Positions 1-7,809 of a stretch of 10,722 nt of DNA are shown here, piece after piece; positions within the stretch are counted from its first letter, which is position 1; every line of letters begins with the position of its first letter. Source of the DNA: Bradyrhizobium sp. (GTDB lineage Bacteria > Pseudomonadota > Alphaproteobacteria > Rhizobiales > Xanthobacteraceae); assembly GCA_013695565.1 (NCBI GenBank), contig JACDAG010000475.1:1-10722 (forward strand). The letters run 5' to 3'. The position numbers and the translations under genes were made by a program. Below the pieces are notes generated by a model. The model made no database searches, was not told the DNA's origin, and was given only the letters and a program-made list of their open reading frames with translations.

Positions 1-1
1 C

Positions 2-1087
2 GACAATTCCGCGCCGCAGATGCCGCAGCCGCCCGGCATGCGCGGCTTCCGCGATATCGCCGCCGACGCCGACGATCTCGGCCGCGCCGCAGCCCAAGCC
101 AGCCGCTCGGCGCGAAAGACCTATGCCAACGTGCCGTCGCCCTCGCCGGAATTCGACCGGCTCGAGCCGAGCATGGAGAACCGCGGCGCCGATCCCGAGG
201 CGCCGTATTCCTATGACGAGTCGCTGGAGGAGGCCGACCGCTATTCGCCGCAGGCCGCTCCGATGCAGCCGCCGCCGCAGCGTTCGCGGATCGGCCAGGG
301 TAGCGACCGCGAGCAGAAGAAGGCGCGCCGGGCCGGTGCTGCGTTCCCGTTCAAGAGCGCGATCGCGATCGGCATCGTGCTGATCCTGGTCGGCGCCGGT
401 ATCCTCTGGGGCAAGACCGCCGTCACCATGGTCTCCGGCCTGTTGAAATCCTCGCCCGTCGTCGAGGCGCCGAAGGATCCCTCCGCGCCGCAGTCGAGGC
501 CGAAGATCCCCGATCGCGTCGGACAGTCGTCGTCCGAGCAGGTCGCGCCGGTGGCGCAGCGCGTGGTGCTGTATGACGAGGATCCGTCCGATCCGAAGGG
601 CAAGCAATATGTCGGCTCGGTGATCTGGCGTACCGAACCGATCAAGGCGACCGGCAACCAGAAGCCGGACATCGCCGTGCGCGCCGACATCGAAATTCCC
701 GACCGCAAGTTCAAGATGACGATGTCGTTCCGCCGCAACTCCGACACCTCGCTGCCGGCCAGCCACACCGCGGAACTGACCTTCCAGCCGCAGGATGCCG
801 CCGGCGGCGGCGTCGGCAACGTGCCGGGCATCCTGATGAAGTCCAACGAGCAGGCGCGCGGCACGCCGCTCGCCGGCCTTGCGGTGAAAGTCACCGACGG
901 CTTCTTCCTGGTCGGCCTTTCCAACGTCGATGCCGACCGCACCCGCAACCTGCAGCTCCTCAAGGAGCGTTCATGGTTCGACATCCCGCTGGTCTACGTC
1001 AACCAGCGCCGCGCCATCATCGCGATCGAAAAGGGCGCACCCGGCGAGCGCGCGTTCAACGAGGCGTTCGCCGCGTGGGGCGAGTAG
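2..1087 (+). CDS. Single-pass membrane protein of unknown function (5' end outside window)
   Basis: The frame is open from the left edge, so the true start probably lies upstream; the first ATG inside the window is at 20. Counting from that ATG, residues 1-110 are acidic, rich in Pro, Ala and Arg, and look disordered. A Lys/Arg-rich stretch (about 97-105) is followed by one hydrophobic segment at about 112-131 (core AIAIGIVLILVGAGILWG). A Pro-rich linker leads to a C-terminal domain of about 170 residues with alternating beta-like segments ending near YVNQRRAIIAIEKG. The positive-inside rule suggests a cytoplasmic N-terminus and a periplasmic C-terminal domain. I do not recognise a named family and assign no function. 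The next gene starts 107 bases downstream on the same strand with its own ribosome binding site. Confidence 0.8.
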   Translation, partial: DNSAPQMPQPPGMRGFRDIAADADDLGRAAAQASRSARKTYANVPSPSPEFDRLEPSMENRGADPEAPYSYDESLEEADRYSPQAAPMQPPPQRSRIGQGSDREQKKARRAGAAFPFKSAIAIGIVLILVGAGILWGKTAVTMVSGLLKSSPVVEAPKDPSAPQSRPKIPDRVGQSSSEQVAPVAQRVVLYDEDPSDPKGKQYVGSVIWRTEPIKATGNQKPDIAVRADIEIPDRKFKMTMSFRRNSDTSLPASHTAELTFQPQDAAGGGVGNVPGILMKSNEQARGTPLAGLAVKVTDGFFLVGLSNVDADRTRNLQLLKERSWFDIPLVYVNQRRAIIAIEKGAPGERAFNEAFAAWGE

Positions 1088-1194
1088 GGCCGCGGAACAC
1101 GTTTCGCAACGCACCCTTCAAGCCCGTCGAATTCTGGGCAAGATCGTCGTAAGACTGAGACCGCATCTGATCCCGGGATTGGAAGAGGGCGGCC

Positions 1195-1617
1195 ATGAAG
1201 CGTTACCTGATCTTCGGAGCCATCGGCCCGTTCGTCGGCGGCCTGTTGTTGCTGTACGCGACCACGGTGGCTTCGGGCTATTGGGCCGAGACCAACTGGG
1301 CCGAGGTCAGCAAGTTCTTCGTCACTTTCGCCAAGTCGCTGCAATACAGCTATCTGTTTGGTATCGTGCCGGCGCTGATGACCGGCGCCGTCGACGACAT
1401 CCTGTATCACGTGCCGCGCATCCGCCCGGGCTTGCGGATCTGCATCATGGGCGCGATCGGGTTCACGGTTGCGGAACTGATGTATGGCTCGCGCGGCCCC
1501 GACACCGGCGTGATCCAGTTCCTGCTCTATGGATTGGTCGGTTGCGTGCCGACGTTGCTGTCGTCATGGCTGGCGAACAAGTATGCCGACGAGCAGGCGC
1601 CGGTGCATTCGACGTAA
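1195..1617 (+). CDS. Small integral membrane protein, DUF5413-like
   Basis: A 140-residue, strongly hydrophobic protein with four likely membrane helices at about 4-24, 50-66, 80-97 and 105-127, and a short polar C-terminus. Charged and aromatic loops lie between the helices, including a conserved-looking AVDDILYHVPRIRPG segment at 65-79. The start is supported by a purine-rich Shine-Dalgarno (agaggg) shortly upstream of the ATG. It is probably an inner-membrane protein. The resemblance to DUF5413 of rhizobia is from memory and has not been searched; that family has no known function. The gene could be cotranscribed with the membrane protein upstream. A palindromic repeat begins 32 bases after the stop and could protect or end the transcript. 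Confidence 0.75.
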   Translation: MKRYLIFGAIGPFVGGLLLLYATTVASGYWAETNWAEVSKFFVTFAKSLQYSYLFGIVPALMTGAVDDILYHVPRIRPGLRICIMGAIGFTVAELMYGSRGPDTGVIQFLLYGLVGCVPTLLSSWLANKYADEQAPVHST

Positions 1618-1649
1618 TCAGCGCAGCTCGAGCCATCCTGCATACGGCC

Positions 1650-1733
1650 GTCATTGCGAGCGGAGCGAAGCAATCCACCTCACCACATAAAGAAAGAATG
1701 GATTGCTTCGTCGCATTCGCTCCTCGCAATGAC
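1650..1733. repeat. Palindromic intergenic repeat, copy 1 (plain arms)
   Basis: The left arm begins gtcattgcgag and runs to gaagcaatcca. The right arm is its near-complement, from tggattgcttcg to ctcgcaatgac, so the element folds into a long imperfect hairpin with an A-rich centre. The same arms recur at 2361, 3956, 4996 and 7810. It sits just after the stop of the DUF5413-like gene. It resembles REP/BIME-type elements. Confidence 0.9.
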
Positions 1734-1741
1734 GTTGGGGC

Positions 1742-2270
1742 GTGACAATTTTGCCCGACGGGCAAATCAATTCTGATTTGCAGAAGGCCTGTCAAGCCCG
1801 GGATCAAAAATATTTCGCTTTATCAGAAGAACAAATTAGTTCACATTAATAGCCATCCCGTCCTGCTCAGAGGGGCGTTGGCCATCGTCACAACGAGGGG
1901 CGGGGAGCGGTGGACGCCGATGTTGCGACTGACGAGCGCAACTGACGCGTACGGCGAAGTCGTGTGGTCCTGACGTCACGTTGCTGGCGTCTATGCACCT
2001 GGGAGACATTCGATTTCCCAGGGCGCAACGGAGGCAAAAGAGCCGTTCTCCGGGGAGATCACGTATAAGCCGTAAAGCCATTGCGCAGGGAATGTCGCAT
2101 GTTCTCCGCTGCCCTGTATGCTCGTGGGCGCACCTTTTTGTGCACATTGCTCACGAGATCGCGGGTGCAGCGCGCATCCGGCATTCCCTGCTCCCTCTGA
2201 TTTGAGAGGGCGAACCTGTCGAAAAACTTCGGGCGCATCGCGCCGCGAGAACGCGAAGGTGTATCCACCG
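1742..2270. repeat. Degenerate dispersed non-coding block, probably a multi-copy Bradyrhizobium element
   Basis: No credible gene is present over roughly 530 bases. The block opens with a short palindrome (tttgcccg a cgggcaaa, 1750-1766) and an AT-rich stretch at 1800-1850 that stands out against the GC-rich surroundings. On the minus strand, pieces of translation such as RAAENMRHSLRNGFTAY (near 2059-2130) and SGPHDFAVRVSCARQ (near 1920-1980) lie in different frames. I recall these phrases recurring in over-predicted hypothetical proteins of Bradyrhizobium genomes, which suggests a dispersed DNA element rather than a gene. The boundaries are approximate and the multi-copy claim is recollection, not a search. 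Confidence 0.5.
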
Positions 2271-2272
2271 TC

Positions 2273-2310
2273 GTCCTTCGAGGCGCGCAAGAGCGCGCAC
2301 CTCAGGATAA
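2273..2310. repeat. Short imperfect inverted repeat with gcgcgc-aaga-gcgcgc core
   Basis: A perfect gcgcgc/gcgcgc stem around an aaga loop is flanked by gtccttcgag on the left and acctcaggat on the right. The outer tcct/agga positions can also pair. It resembles the 'cctcaggat / atccttcgag' class of dispersed hairpins that I recall from Bradyrhizobiaceae and differs from the cattgcgag class elsewhere in this window. Confidence 0.55.
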
Positions 2311-2360
2311 CGGGTTTGAGAGCTGGCTGTTTGAAAATTGAATCAGGAAATATGGGCCTC

Positions 2361-2440
2361 GTCATTGCGAGGAGCGTAGCGACGAAGCAATCCATTCTTG
2401 CTTGCGGCCCGATGGATTGCTTCGCTTTGCTCGCAATCAC
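2361..2440. repeat. Palindromic intergenic repeat, copy 2 (plain arms)
   Basis: It starts gtcattgcgagg and contains gacgaagcaatccatt, a short centre, then gatggattgcttcgc and ctcgcaatcac. The right end is degenerate (aatcac instead of aatgac). It lies 90 bases upstream of the DUF4112 gene. An ATG inside it (2402) is in frame with that gene and would give a false N-terminal extension. Confidence 0.88.
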
Positions 2441-2530
2441 GGAGCATGTGACCAAGACCTCGGGTGCCGGATAGGCAGGAAGAAGCGATATTTTGACGCA
2501 ACTTGCGCGGCTGTTTTGCGTTACCATCTG

Positions 2531-3070
2531 ATGACCATGTCAAACGAAGATATCTATGTGCCGAAGCGTTCCCGCAGCGAGCGCCCCTCGTCAGGGCGGG
2601 CGCAGGGGCATGGGCCGGTGATCGATCAGGACGGGCACGAAATTCCCGACCCGAGCCTGCGTGGGCAGTTCGAGGGTTTCCGGATCGATTTTGGAAACTC
2701 CACCGCCAACCCGTTCGGCAATCTCACCCGCGAACAGCGGATGGCGCGGCTCGAGGCGCTGTCGAAGCTGCTCGACGTCGCCTTCATCCTGCCCGGCACC
2801 AATATCCGTTACGGCATCGATGGCCTGATCGGGTTGATCCCTGTGGTCGGCGACATCATCACGACCGCGATCTCGCTGTGGCTGGTGCGCGAGGCGCGCG
2901 CGCTCGGCGCGCCCTGGCACCTCACGGCGCGGATGCTCGGCAATGTCGCATTGGATGGCGTGGTCGGCCTGGTGCCGGTCGCGGGCGACGCCTTCGACGT
3001 CATGTTCCGCGCCAACGTCCGCAACGTGCGGATGCTCAAGCGCTGGATCGACAAGCAGCCGCGGTTGTGA
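2531..3070 (+). CDS. DUF4112 family membrane protein
   Basis: The protein has 179 residues. Residues 1-65 are polar and probably disordered; the DUF4112 domain covers about 70-170. Two copies of a Gly-Leu-(Ile/Val)-Pro-Val-(Val/Ala)-Gly-Asp motif (101-108 and 146-153) sit in two hydrophobic segments, a pattern typical of this family. FILPGTNIRYGIDGLIGLIP precedes the first. The family is of unknown function and widespread in proteobacteria. I chose the ATG at 2531 (MTMSNED); the ATG at 2537 is equally plausible, and neither has a clear Shine-Dalgarno. The in-frame ATG at 2402 is rejected because it lies inside a palindromic repeat. The downstream hairpin at 3095-3119 serves the opposite strand, so this gene has no evident terminator of its own. 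Confidence 0.85.
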   Translation: MTMSNEDIYVPKRSRSERPSSGRAQGHGPVIDQDGHEIPDPSLRGQFEGFRIDFGNSTANPFGNLTREQRMARLEALSKLLDVAFILPGTNIRYGIDGLIGLIPVVGDIITTAISLWLVREARALGAPWHLTARMLGNVALDGVVGLVPVAGDAFDVMFRANVRNVRMLKRWIDKQPRL

Positions 3071-3087
3071 CCGCCAAGGGTGACGCG

Positions 3088-3119
3088 AAAAAAATGCCCC
3101 CGGACATCGTCCGAGGGCA
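3088..3119 (-). terminator. Rho-independent terminator of the 94-aa minus-strand gene
   Basis: Read on the minus strand, tgccctcggac, loop gat, gtccgggggca forms an 11-bp stem with one mismatch, followed by seven T (the A run at 3088-3094 on plus). It lies 28 bases past the stop at 3147. The plus strand has no T run after the hairpin, so it points one way. A second small hairpin (tagctt-caa-aagcta) lies at 3122-3136. Confidence 0.8.
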
Positions 3120-3146
3120 GCTAGCTTCAAAAGCTAAATCCTGATC

Positions 3147-3431
3147 TTACGCGGCGTCGGCGCTGGTTTCGGTCGCGACGGGCGCACGGGGGCGGCGCGT
3201 CAGCGGGAAGGCTTCGCTTTCATACAGCGTGCGGATGCCGCTCTGGTCGAAGCGGGCTTCCTCGACTTGCAGATAGGCGCCGTTCAGCGAATCCGCCGGC
3301 AGTTCCTCGATCGCGAAGCGAACCGCTTCGGCCGCGGTGCCAAATCGCCGATAGGCAAAGCCAGCGCGCTTCTTCTTGCGGATCGCGGCAGGAAACAGTT
3401 CGGCGGCGGTATCGTAACTGAAGGGACGCAT
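3147..3431 (-). CDS. Conserved-looking small protein of unknown function (94 aa)
   Basis: A compact soluble protein with no signal peptide or membrane segment. It starts MRPFSYDTAAELFPAAIRKK, has a basic patch (RKKKRAGFAYRRF, about 18-30), then helix-like and strand-like segments (AAEAVRFAIEELP, GAYLQVEEARFD). The last 15 residues are a Pro/Ala/Thr-rich tail. The start at 3431 is decided by a gagg Shine-Dalgarno nine bases upstream; a longer frame up to 3521 has no such support and its extra 30 residues look non-coding. It is a single-gene unit with a strong intrinsic terminator. I do not recognise a family. The basic patch could bind nucleic acid, but that is only a guess. Confidence 0.7.
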   Translation of the reverse strand: MRPFSYDTAAELFPAAIRKKKRAGFAYRRFGTAAEAVRFAIEELPADSLNGAYLQVEEARFDQSGIRTLYESEAFPLTRRPRAPVATETSADAA

Positions 3432-3440
3432 GGTTTGTGA

Positions 3441-3444
3441 CCTC
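3441..3444 (-). promoter_or_regulatory. Ribosome binding site fixing the start at 3431
   Basis: The minus strand reads gagg, then tcacaaacc, then ATG. The nine-base spacing is normal and selects MRPFSYD as the N-terminus over the longer open frame. Confidence 0.6.
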
Positions 3445-3617
3445 AATCTTTTTGGCTCGTTCGTCGAGCGAGTGGGGATTGGATGACGGTGGGCCGCTAT
3501 CCCTGGCGGCGCGCCGTGCACGTCATTTCGACCCCCAATATAAGCCTGTTTGACAGAAATGCGACTCCTGATGGCGCAGATCGGGGGTGATAATGAATCC
3601 GCGCATGGCTCATCTTG

Positions 3618-3652
3618 GGGCCGTTTCGGCCCGAAATAAGCCCTGTTATTTC
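3618..3652 (-). terminator. Tandem hairpins after the DUF3309 gene, possible terminator
   Basis: Two adjacent perfect inverted repeats: gaaataa-cagggc-ttatttc (3652-3633 on minus) and gggccg-aaa-cggccc (3632-3618). They start 16 bases past the stop of the small DUF3309 gene. The second stem lacks a following T run, so intrinsic termination is uncertain; they may stabilise the 3' end instead. Confidence 0.4.
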
Positions 3653-3667
3653 AAGGACCTACGGGGC

Positions 3668-3832
3668 CTAGAATTTGCGCAGCACGACCAGGATGACCAG
3701 CACGATCAGAATCACGCCGCCGAGGCCCATGCCGGAATGGCCAAGACCATAGCCATAGCCGCCAAAACGGCCGGAGAAGTCGCCGAGGAGGAAAATAATC
3801 AGGATAATGATGAGTATCGTGCCCAGCGACAT
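3668..3832 (-). CDS. DUF3309 small hydrophobic protein (54 aa)
   Basis: The protein starts MSLGTILIIILIIFLLGDFSG, then has a Gly/Tyr-rich turn (FGGYGYGLGHSG) and a second hydrophobic helix (GGVILIVLVILVVL) ending RKF. This two-helix, Gly/Tyr-loop design matches DUF3309, a family of roughly 50-residue membrane peptides of unknown function common in alpha- and betaproteobacteria. A ggggag Shine-Dalgarno five bases before the ATG at 3832 supports this start; a longer frame to 3907 adds an implausible Cys/Pro-rich leader. The protein should form a helical hairpin in the inner membrane. It is flanked by tandem hairpins downstream and a palindromic repeat upstream, so it is probably transcribed alone. 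Confidence 0.8.
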   Translation of the reverse strand: MSLGTILIIILIIFLLGDFSGRFGGYGYGLGHSGMGLGGVILIVLVILVVLRKF

Positions 3833-3955
3833 GGCGGCTCCCCAACACGCGGCCGGCCCCCGGCAAAGCGCCCCGCGGCCCGGAACAAGGCACATTCCAG
3901 GCCGCAAGTCCTCGCTCCGCCGAAAGGGGTCAGGGGGCGCCGGGGCGCCTCAACC

Positions 3956-4065
3956 GTCATTGCGAGCCAACGGGTCGCGCGAATGCGCGCCCGATGACGG
4001 GCTCCGCGAAGCAATCTATGCCGCCGCGCAAAAAGAATGGATTGCTTCGCTACGCTCGCAATGAC
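3956..4065. repeat. Palindromic intergenic repeat, copy 3 (long left arm)
   Basis: The outer ends are gtcattgcgag and ctcgcaatgac. The left arm carries an insert of about 40 bases (cgggtcgcgcgaatgcgcgc...) before gaagcaatc; the right arm is the plain type. The same long arm recurs at 4996. It lies 6 bases after the stop of the secreted 124-aa gene on the minus strand and may act as its 3' hairpin. Confidence 0.9.
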
Positions 4066-4071
4066 GAGCAA

Positions 4072-4446
4072 TTATCTCTTGCTCTCGTCGATCGGCAGCA
4101 CCTTCAGCGGCGTCGCGTAGGGTTCGACGCGCAGCGAGTCTGACGCGAGCAGGCCGATCTTGTGCAGCGGCGCCTGTTCGAGATCGCCGCTAGCCGATTT
4201 GTGCACGGCATAGCGCCAGACGCTCATCGAGCCCTTGGCGACCAGCATCTTGGCGATGCCGCCGGCGTTCTTGCCGTCCATCTGCGCCAGATCGTCCTCG
4301 GCGATGCCGATGACGATTTCGTCCTTGGCGGTAATGACCTTGAACAGGGAGACCTTGTCGGCGGCAAAGGCAGGCTGGATCACAACGCTCTCCATGATGA
4401 GGGTGGCAAGCCCAAGACCGAGCAGCAGACGTTTGGATAATGGCAT
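4072..4446 (-). CDS. Secreted (periplasmic) protein of unknown function (124 aa)
   Basis: A classical signal peptide is visible: a basic start (MPLSKR), a hydrophobic core (LLLGLGLATLIMESVVI) and an AFA-A cleavage site around residue 28. The mature part is about 96 residues, starts ADKVSLFKVITAKDEIVIGI, has no cysteine, and ends in a charged tail (PIDESKR). The start is supported by an aagga Shine-Dalgarno about nine bases upstream; the open frame extends to 4548 but would run through the msrB terminator, so that extension is rejected. I do not recognise a family. The mix of short strands and helices suggests a small globular periplasmic domain. It lies downstream of msrB in the same direction but behind a strong terminator, so cotranscription is unlikely. 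Confidence 0.72.
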   Translation of the reverse strand: MPLSKRLLLGLGLATLIMESVVIQPAFAADKVSLFKVITAKDEIVIGIAEDDLAQMDGKNAGGIAKMLVAKGSMSVWRYAVHKSASGDLEQAPLHKIGLLASDSLRVEPYATPLKVLPIDESKR

Positions 4447-4502
4447 CTGGACTTTCCTTGTTTGCGCGCCGGGCAAACCGGGAAATGCACCCCTGAAAAA
4501 GC

Positions 4503-4538
4503 AAAAACCCCGCGCGACCAGCTCTTGGTCGCACGGGG
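4503..4538 (-). terminator. Rho-independent terminator of msrB
   Basis: On the minus strand, ccccgtgcgacca, loop agagc, tggtcgcgcgggg forms a 13-bp stem whose only irregular pair is a G-U wobble. It is followed directly by five T. The hairpin begins 28 bases past the msrB stop. It is the clearest intrinsic terminator in the window. Confidence 0.92.
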
Positions 4539-4566
4539 CGGGAAACAAGTTCGAATGGATATGAAG

Positions 4567-4971
4567 TTACTTCGGCTGCAGCTTCAGCGATGCCGAATTG
4601 ATGCAGTAGCGCAGCCCGGTCGGTCCCGGACCGTCATTGAAGACGTGGCCGAGATGGCCGTCGCATTTCGAGCACAGAACTTCCGTGCGGATCATGCCGT
4701 GGCTGATGTCATGCTCCTCGTCGACATGGCCATCCGCCGCGGGCGCGGTGAAGCTCGGCCAGCCGCAGCCGGAATCGAACTTGGCGTCGGATTCGAACAG
4801 CGTGTGCCCGCAGCCGGCGCAGGTATAGGTGCCCTTGCGCGTCTCATGCTCGTATTCGCCGGCAAACGGCCGCTCGGTCGCCTTCTCGCGCAGCACCGCG
4901 TACTGCATCGGCGTCAGCTCGCGGCGCCACTCGGCCTCGCTCTTCTCGACCTTGGTCTTGGTGTCGGACAT
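4567..4971 (-). CDS. msrB: Peptide-methionine (R)-S-oxide reductase MsrB
   Basis: MsrB reduces the R-form of methionine sulfoxide in proteins, normally using thioredoxin. The 134 residues hold the full SelR domain: zinc-binding CxxC pairs at Cys51/Cys54 (CAGC) and Cys100/Cys103 (CSKC), the SGCGWPSF motif with the likely resolving Cys69, the GHLGHVFNDGP segment, and catalytic Cys123 in RYCINSASL. Length is normal for a stand-alone MsrB and there is no signal peptide, so it is cytoplasmic. The start MSDTKTKVEKSE at 4971 has a strong aaaggag site; the frame stays open to 5073 only because it reads into a palindromic repeat. It lies downstream of msrA on the same strand, 178 bases away across that repeat, and ends at a strong terminator. 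Confidence 0.97.
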   Translation of the reverse strand: MSDTKTKVEKSEAEWRRELTPMQYAVLREKATERPFAGEYEHETRKGTYTCAGCGHTLFESDAKFDSGCGWPSFTAPAADGHVDEEHDISHGMIRTEVLCSKCDGHLGHVFNDGPGPTGLRYCINSASLKLQPK

Positions 4972-4976
4972 AGAGT

Positions 4977-4983
4977 CTCCTTT
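4977..4983 (-). promoter_or_regulatory. Ribosome binding site of msrB
   Basis: The minus strand reads aaaggag five bases before the ATG at 4971. It rules out the longer open frame that begins inside the adjacent repeat. Confidence 0.8.
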
Positions 4984-4995
4984 ATGAATCTGATC

Positions 4996-5136
4996 GTCAT
5001 TGCGAGCCACCGGGTCGCGCGAACGCGCGCCCGATGACAGGCTCCGCGAAGCAATCCAGTGTGAGGGATGCACTATGGATTGCTTCGTCGCTACGCTCCC
5101 TTGCGCAAACGCTTCGCGTTTGTCGCAGGCAATGAC
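4996..5136. repeat. Palindromic intergenic repeat, copy 4 (two different long arms)
   Basis: The left arm is the long type also found at 3956 (gtcattgcgagccaccgggtc...). The right arm is a different long type containing a perfect caaacgc-ttc-gcgtttg hairpin (5106-5122) and ending tcgcaggcaatgac, also seen reversed at 7810. The core gaagcaatcca/tggattgcttc is conserved. It fills the msrA-msrB gap. Confidence 0.9.
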
Positions 5137-5149
5137 GGTAACTAATTCC

Positions 5150-5869
<720 letters not shown>

Positions 5870-6144
5870 GGTTTCCTCTTGAGGCTGTTGGAAGGCAGTT
5901 TAGAGCGGGAGCGGCGTTTCGCAATCGGCGTTGCTCCCTCCGATACGCCAAGATACGGGCCGGGGTTCATTTTGTTACGGTGCGGCCCACACGGTTTCGT
6001 GAATAAAACCACGCCCGCGCAACGATTTAGAGCAGGATCGGGACGCGATGTTTGGCCACGCTTGACCGGGCCTCGCGTCGCTTCCAACAATGAACCGCCG
6101 GTCGCCGGCGGCGACCAAAATGCATGCGCCGGAGCGTCTCGCCA

Positions 6145-7800
6145 ATGTTGCGCGCCCTTTTCCTGGCCGTCGTCTCGCTCGTCGCCGTCGGCTCCGCGCA
6201 GGCGGCGGGCGATATCGACACCTGCCGGAAGCAGGATGCGGAACCCGCAGCAGGCTGGCCGCCTGCGAAACCGTCATTGCCGACGACAAGGTCACCGGCA
6301 AACCCAGAGCCAACGCGTTCTGGTATCGCGGCGATACGGCGATGAAGAAGCGCGACTATGATGGCGCGATCGCCGCCTTCAGCGCGGCGCACGACAACGA
6401 TCCCGAACATATCGGCTACATCAATTCCCGAGGCATCGCCTACAGCAACAAGGGCGACGATGAGCGCGCGCTCGCCGATTACAATCTTTGCCTGAAGCTG
6501 CGGCCGAATTTCGCCAGCGCCTACAACAACCGCGGTCTGATCTTCATGCGCAGGGGCGACTTCGAGCGCGCGTTTTCGGAATTCAACACCGCCCTCAAAT
6601 ATCCCGCCAACGACCCGATCCGCTACATCCATTTCTACAATCGGGCACGCCTGCAGACCTACCGCAAGCAGTACCCTGCGGCGATCGCCGATTTCGCCGA
6701 CGCCCAGAAGATCAATCCCGACGGCCCGCAAGTCGCCAACTACCGCTGCATTACCTACACCGAGATGAGAAAATTCGACGACGCGCTGGCGGACTGCAAC
6801 GCGGCGCTGGCCAAAGCCCCGACGTCGATCTACACGCTGACCAACCGTGGCAACGTCTATCTGGCCAAGGGCGACCTCGACGCCGCGCTGAAGGATTACA
6901 ACGAGGCGCTCAAGATCAATCCGAACTATATCCGCGCGCACGCCTATCGCGGCCAGCTGTTCGAAAAGCGCCGCGCTGCCGCCGACGCGCGCAGTGAATA
7001 TCGTTCGGCGAGCGCTGCGCTGACGAAGTTCGATGATATCGATACCGCGATTGCGCGCCGCTTCGCCAAGGAGCGTCTGGCCGTGTTGACGGGAGCAGCG
7101 CCGCCTCCGTCCGCCGCGGCCAAGCCGGCTCCGGGAAAAACAGCCGCAGCCGTGCCGTCCGGCCCGCGCAAGGTCGCCTTGATCGTCGGCAACGGCGCCT
7201 ACAAGAACGTGCAGCCGCTCGTCAATCCGCCGCGTGACGCCAAGCTGATTGCCTCCACGCTTCGCGAGCTCGGCTTTGCCACCGTGACGCTGGCGCCGGA
7301 CCTGACCCGCGACAGGTTTTTCGCGGCCCTGCACGAATTCGGCACCCAGGCTGAAAAGGCCGATTGGGCGGTGGTCTATTATGCCGGTCACGGCATGGAG
7401 ATCGGCGGCGTCAATTATCTGATCCCGACCGACGCCAGGCTTGCCGCCGACCGCGATGCGGAAACGCAGGCGGTGGCGCTCGAGCAGTTGATCGCCGCGG
7501 TTTCCGGTGCGCGCAAGCTGCGGCTGGTGATACTCGATGCCTGCCGCGACAACCCCTTTGAAAAAACCATGCAGCGGACGATTGCGCTGAAGCTGGTCAA
7601 CAAGGGCTTTTCCAATATCGAGCCGGAGGCCGGCTTCATGGTGGTCTACGCCGCCAAGCACGGCGAGGTCGCGCTGGACGGCGATACCGTCAACAGCCCG
7701 TTCGCGACCATCCTGGCGCGCGAAATCAGGCAACCGAAAGTCGAGGTCCTACGGCTCACCGCCCGGGCGTGAAGATTTTTACTTCGTGGCGGAGAAGTGA
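6145..7800 (+). pseudogene. TPR-repeat plus caspase-like (peptidase C14) protein, frame disrupted at both ends
   Basis: The first frame (ATG 6145, with ggag ten bases upstream) encodes a signal peptide, MLRALFLAVVSLVAVGSAQA, and GDIDTCRKQDAEPA; it then hits a stop at 6343. The body continues in another frame from about 6252 (RLAACETVIADDK...). It holds about seven TPRs (about 6310-7070), an Ala/Pro-rich linker, and a caspase-like domain from KVALIVGNGAYKNV on. The catalytic His lies in YYAGHG (codon 7389) and the catalytic Cys in LDACRDNPF (codon 7542). The body frame stops at 7772, but the expected family ending (YGS..PGREDFYFV) reads from 7750 in the first frame and stops at 7800. About 20 residues normally found between are missing. 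The intact ancestor would be a periplasmic TPR-caspase protein. An open frame 6090-7772 also exists, but its first 50 residues are out of frame with the signal peptide. Sequencing errors could explain the 5' lesion. Confidence 0.75.
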
Positions 7801-7809
7801 CGCCTCACC

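Noticed and set aside
3088..3119. Terminator for the plus-strand DUF4112 gene
   Set aside because: The T run follows the hairpin only on the minus strand; the plus strand continues with gctagcttc.
5870..6144. Promoters in the msrA / TPR-caspase divergent gap
   Set aside because: I could not find a convincing -35/-10 pair on either strand. The gap is 275 bases of unremarkable sequence with short AT-richer patches near 5960-6010.
6225..6265. Programmed -1 ribosomal frameshift joining signal peptide and TPR body
   Set aside because: No slippery heptamer or obvious stimulatory structure is visible, and the gene has a second lesion at its 3' end, which favours decay.
6027..7733. Long open frame of 568 codons on the minus strand opposite the TPR-caspase gene
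   Set aside because: It is the antisense shadow of a GC-rich gene; its translation (Arg/Gly/Val-rich, no motif) matches no protein family, whereas the plus strand shows TPRs and catalytic His/Cys motifs.
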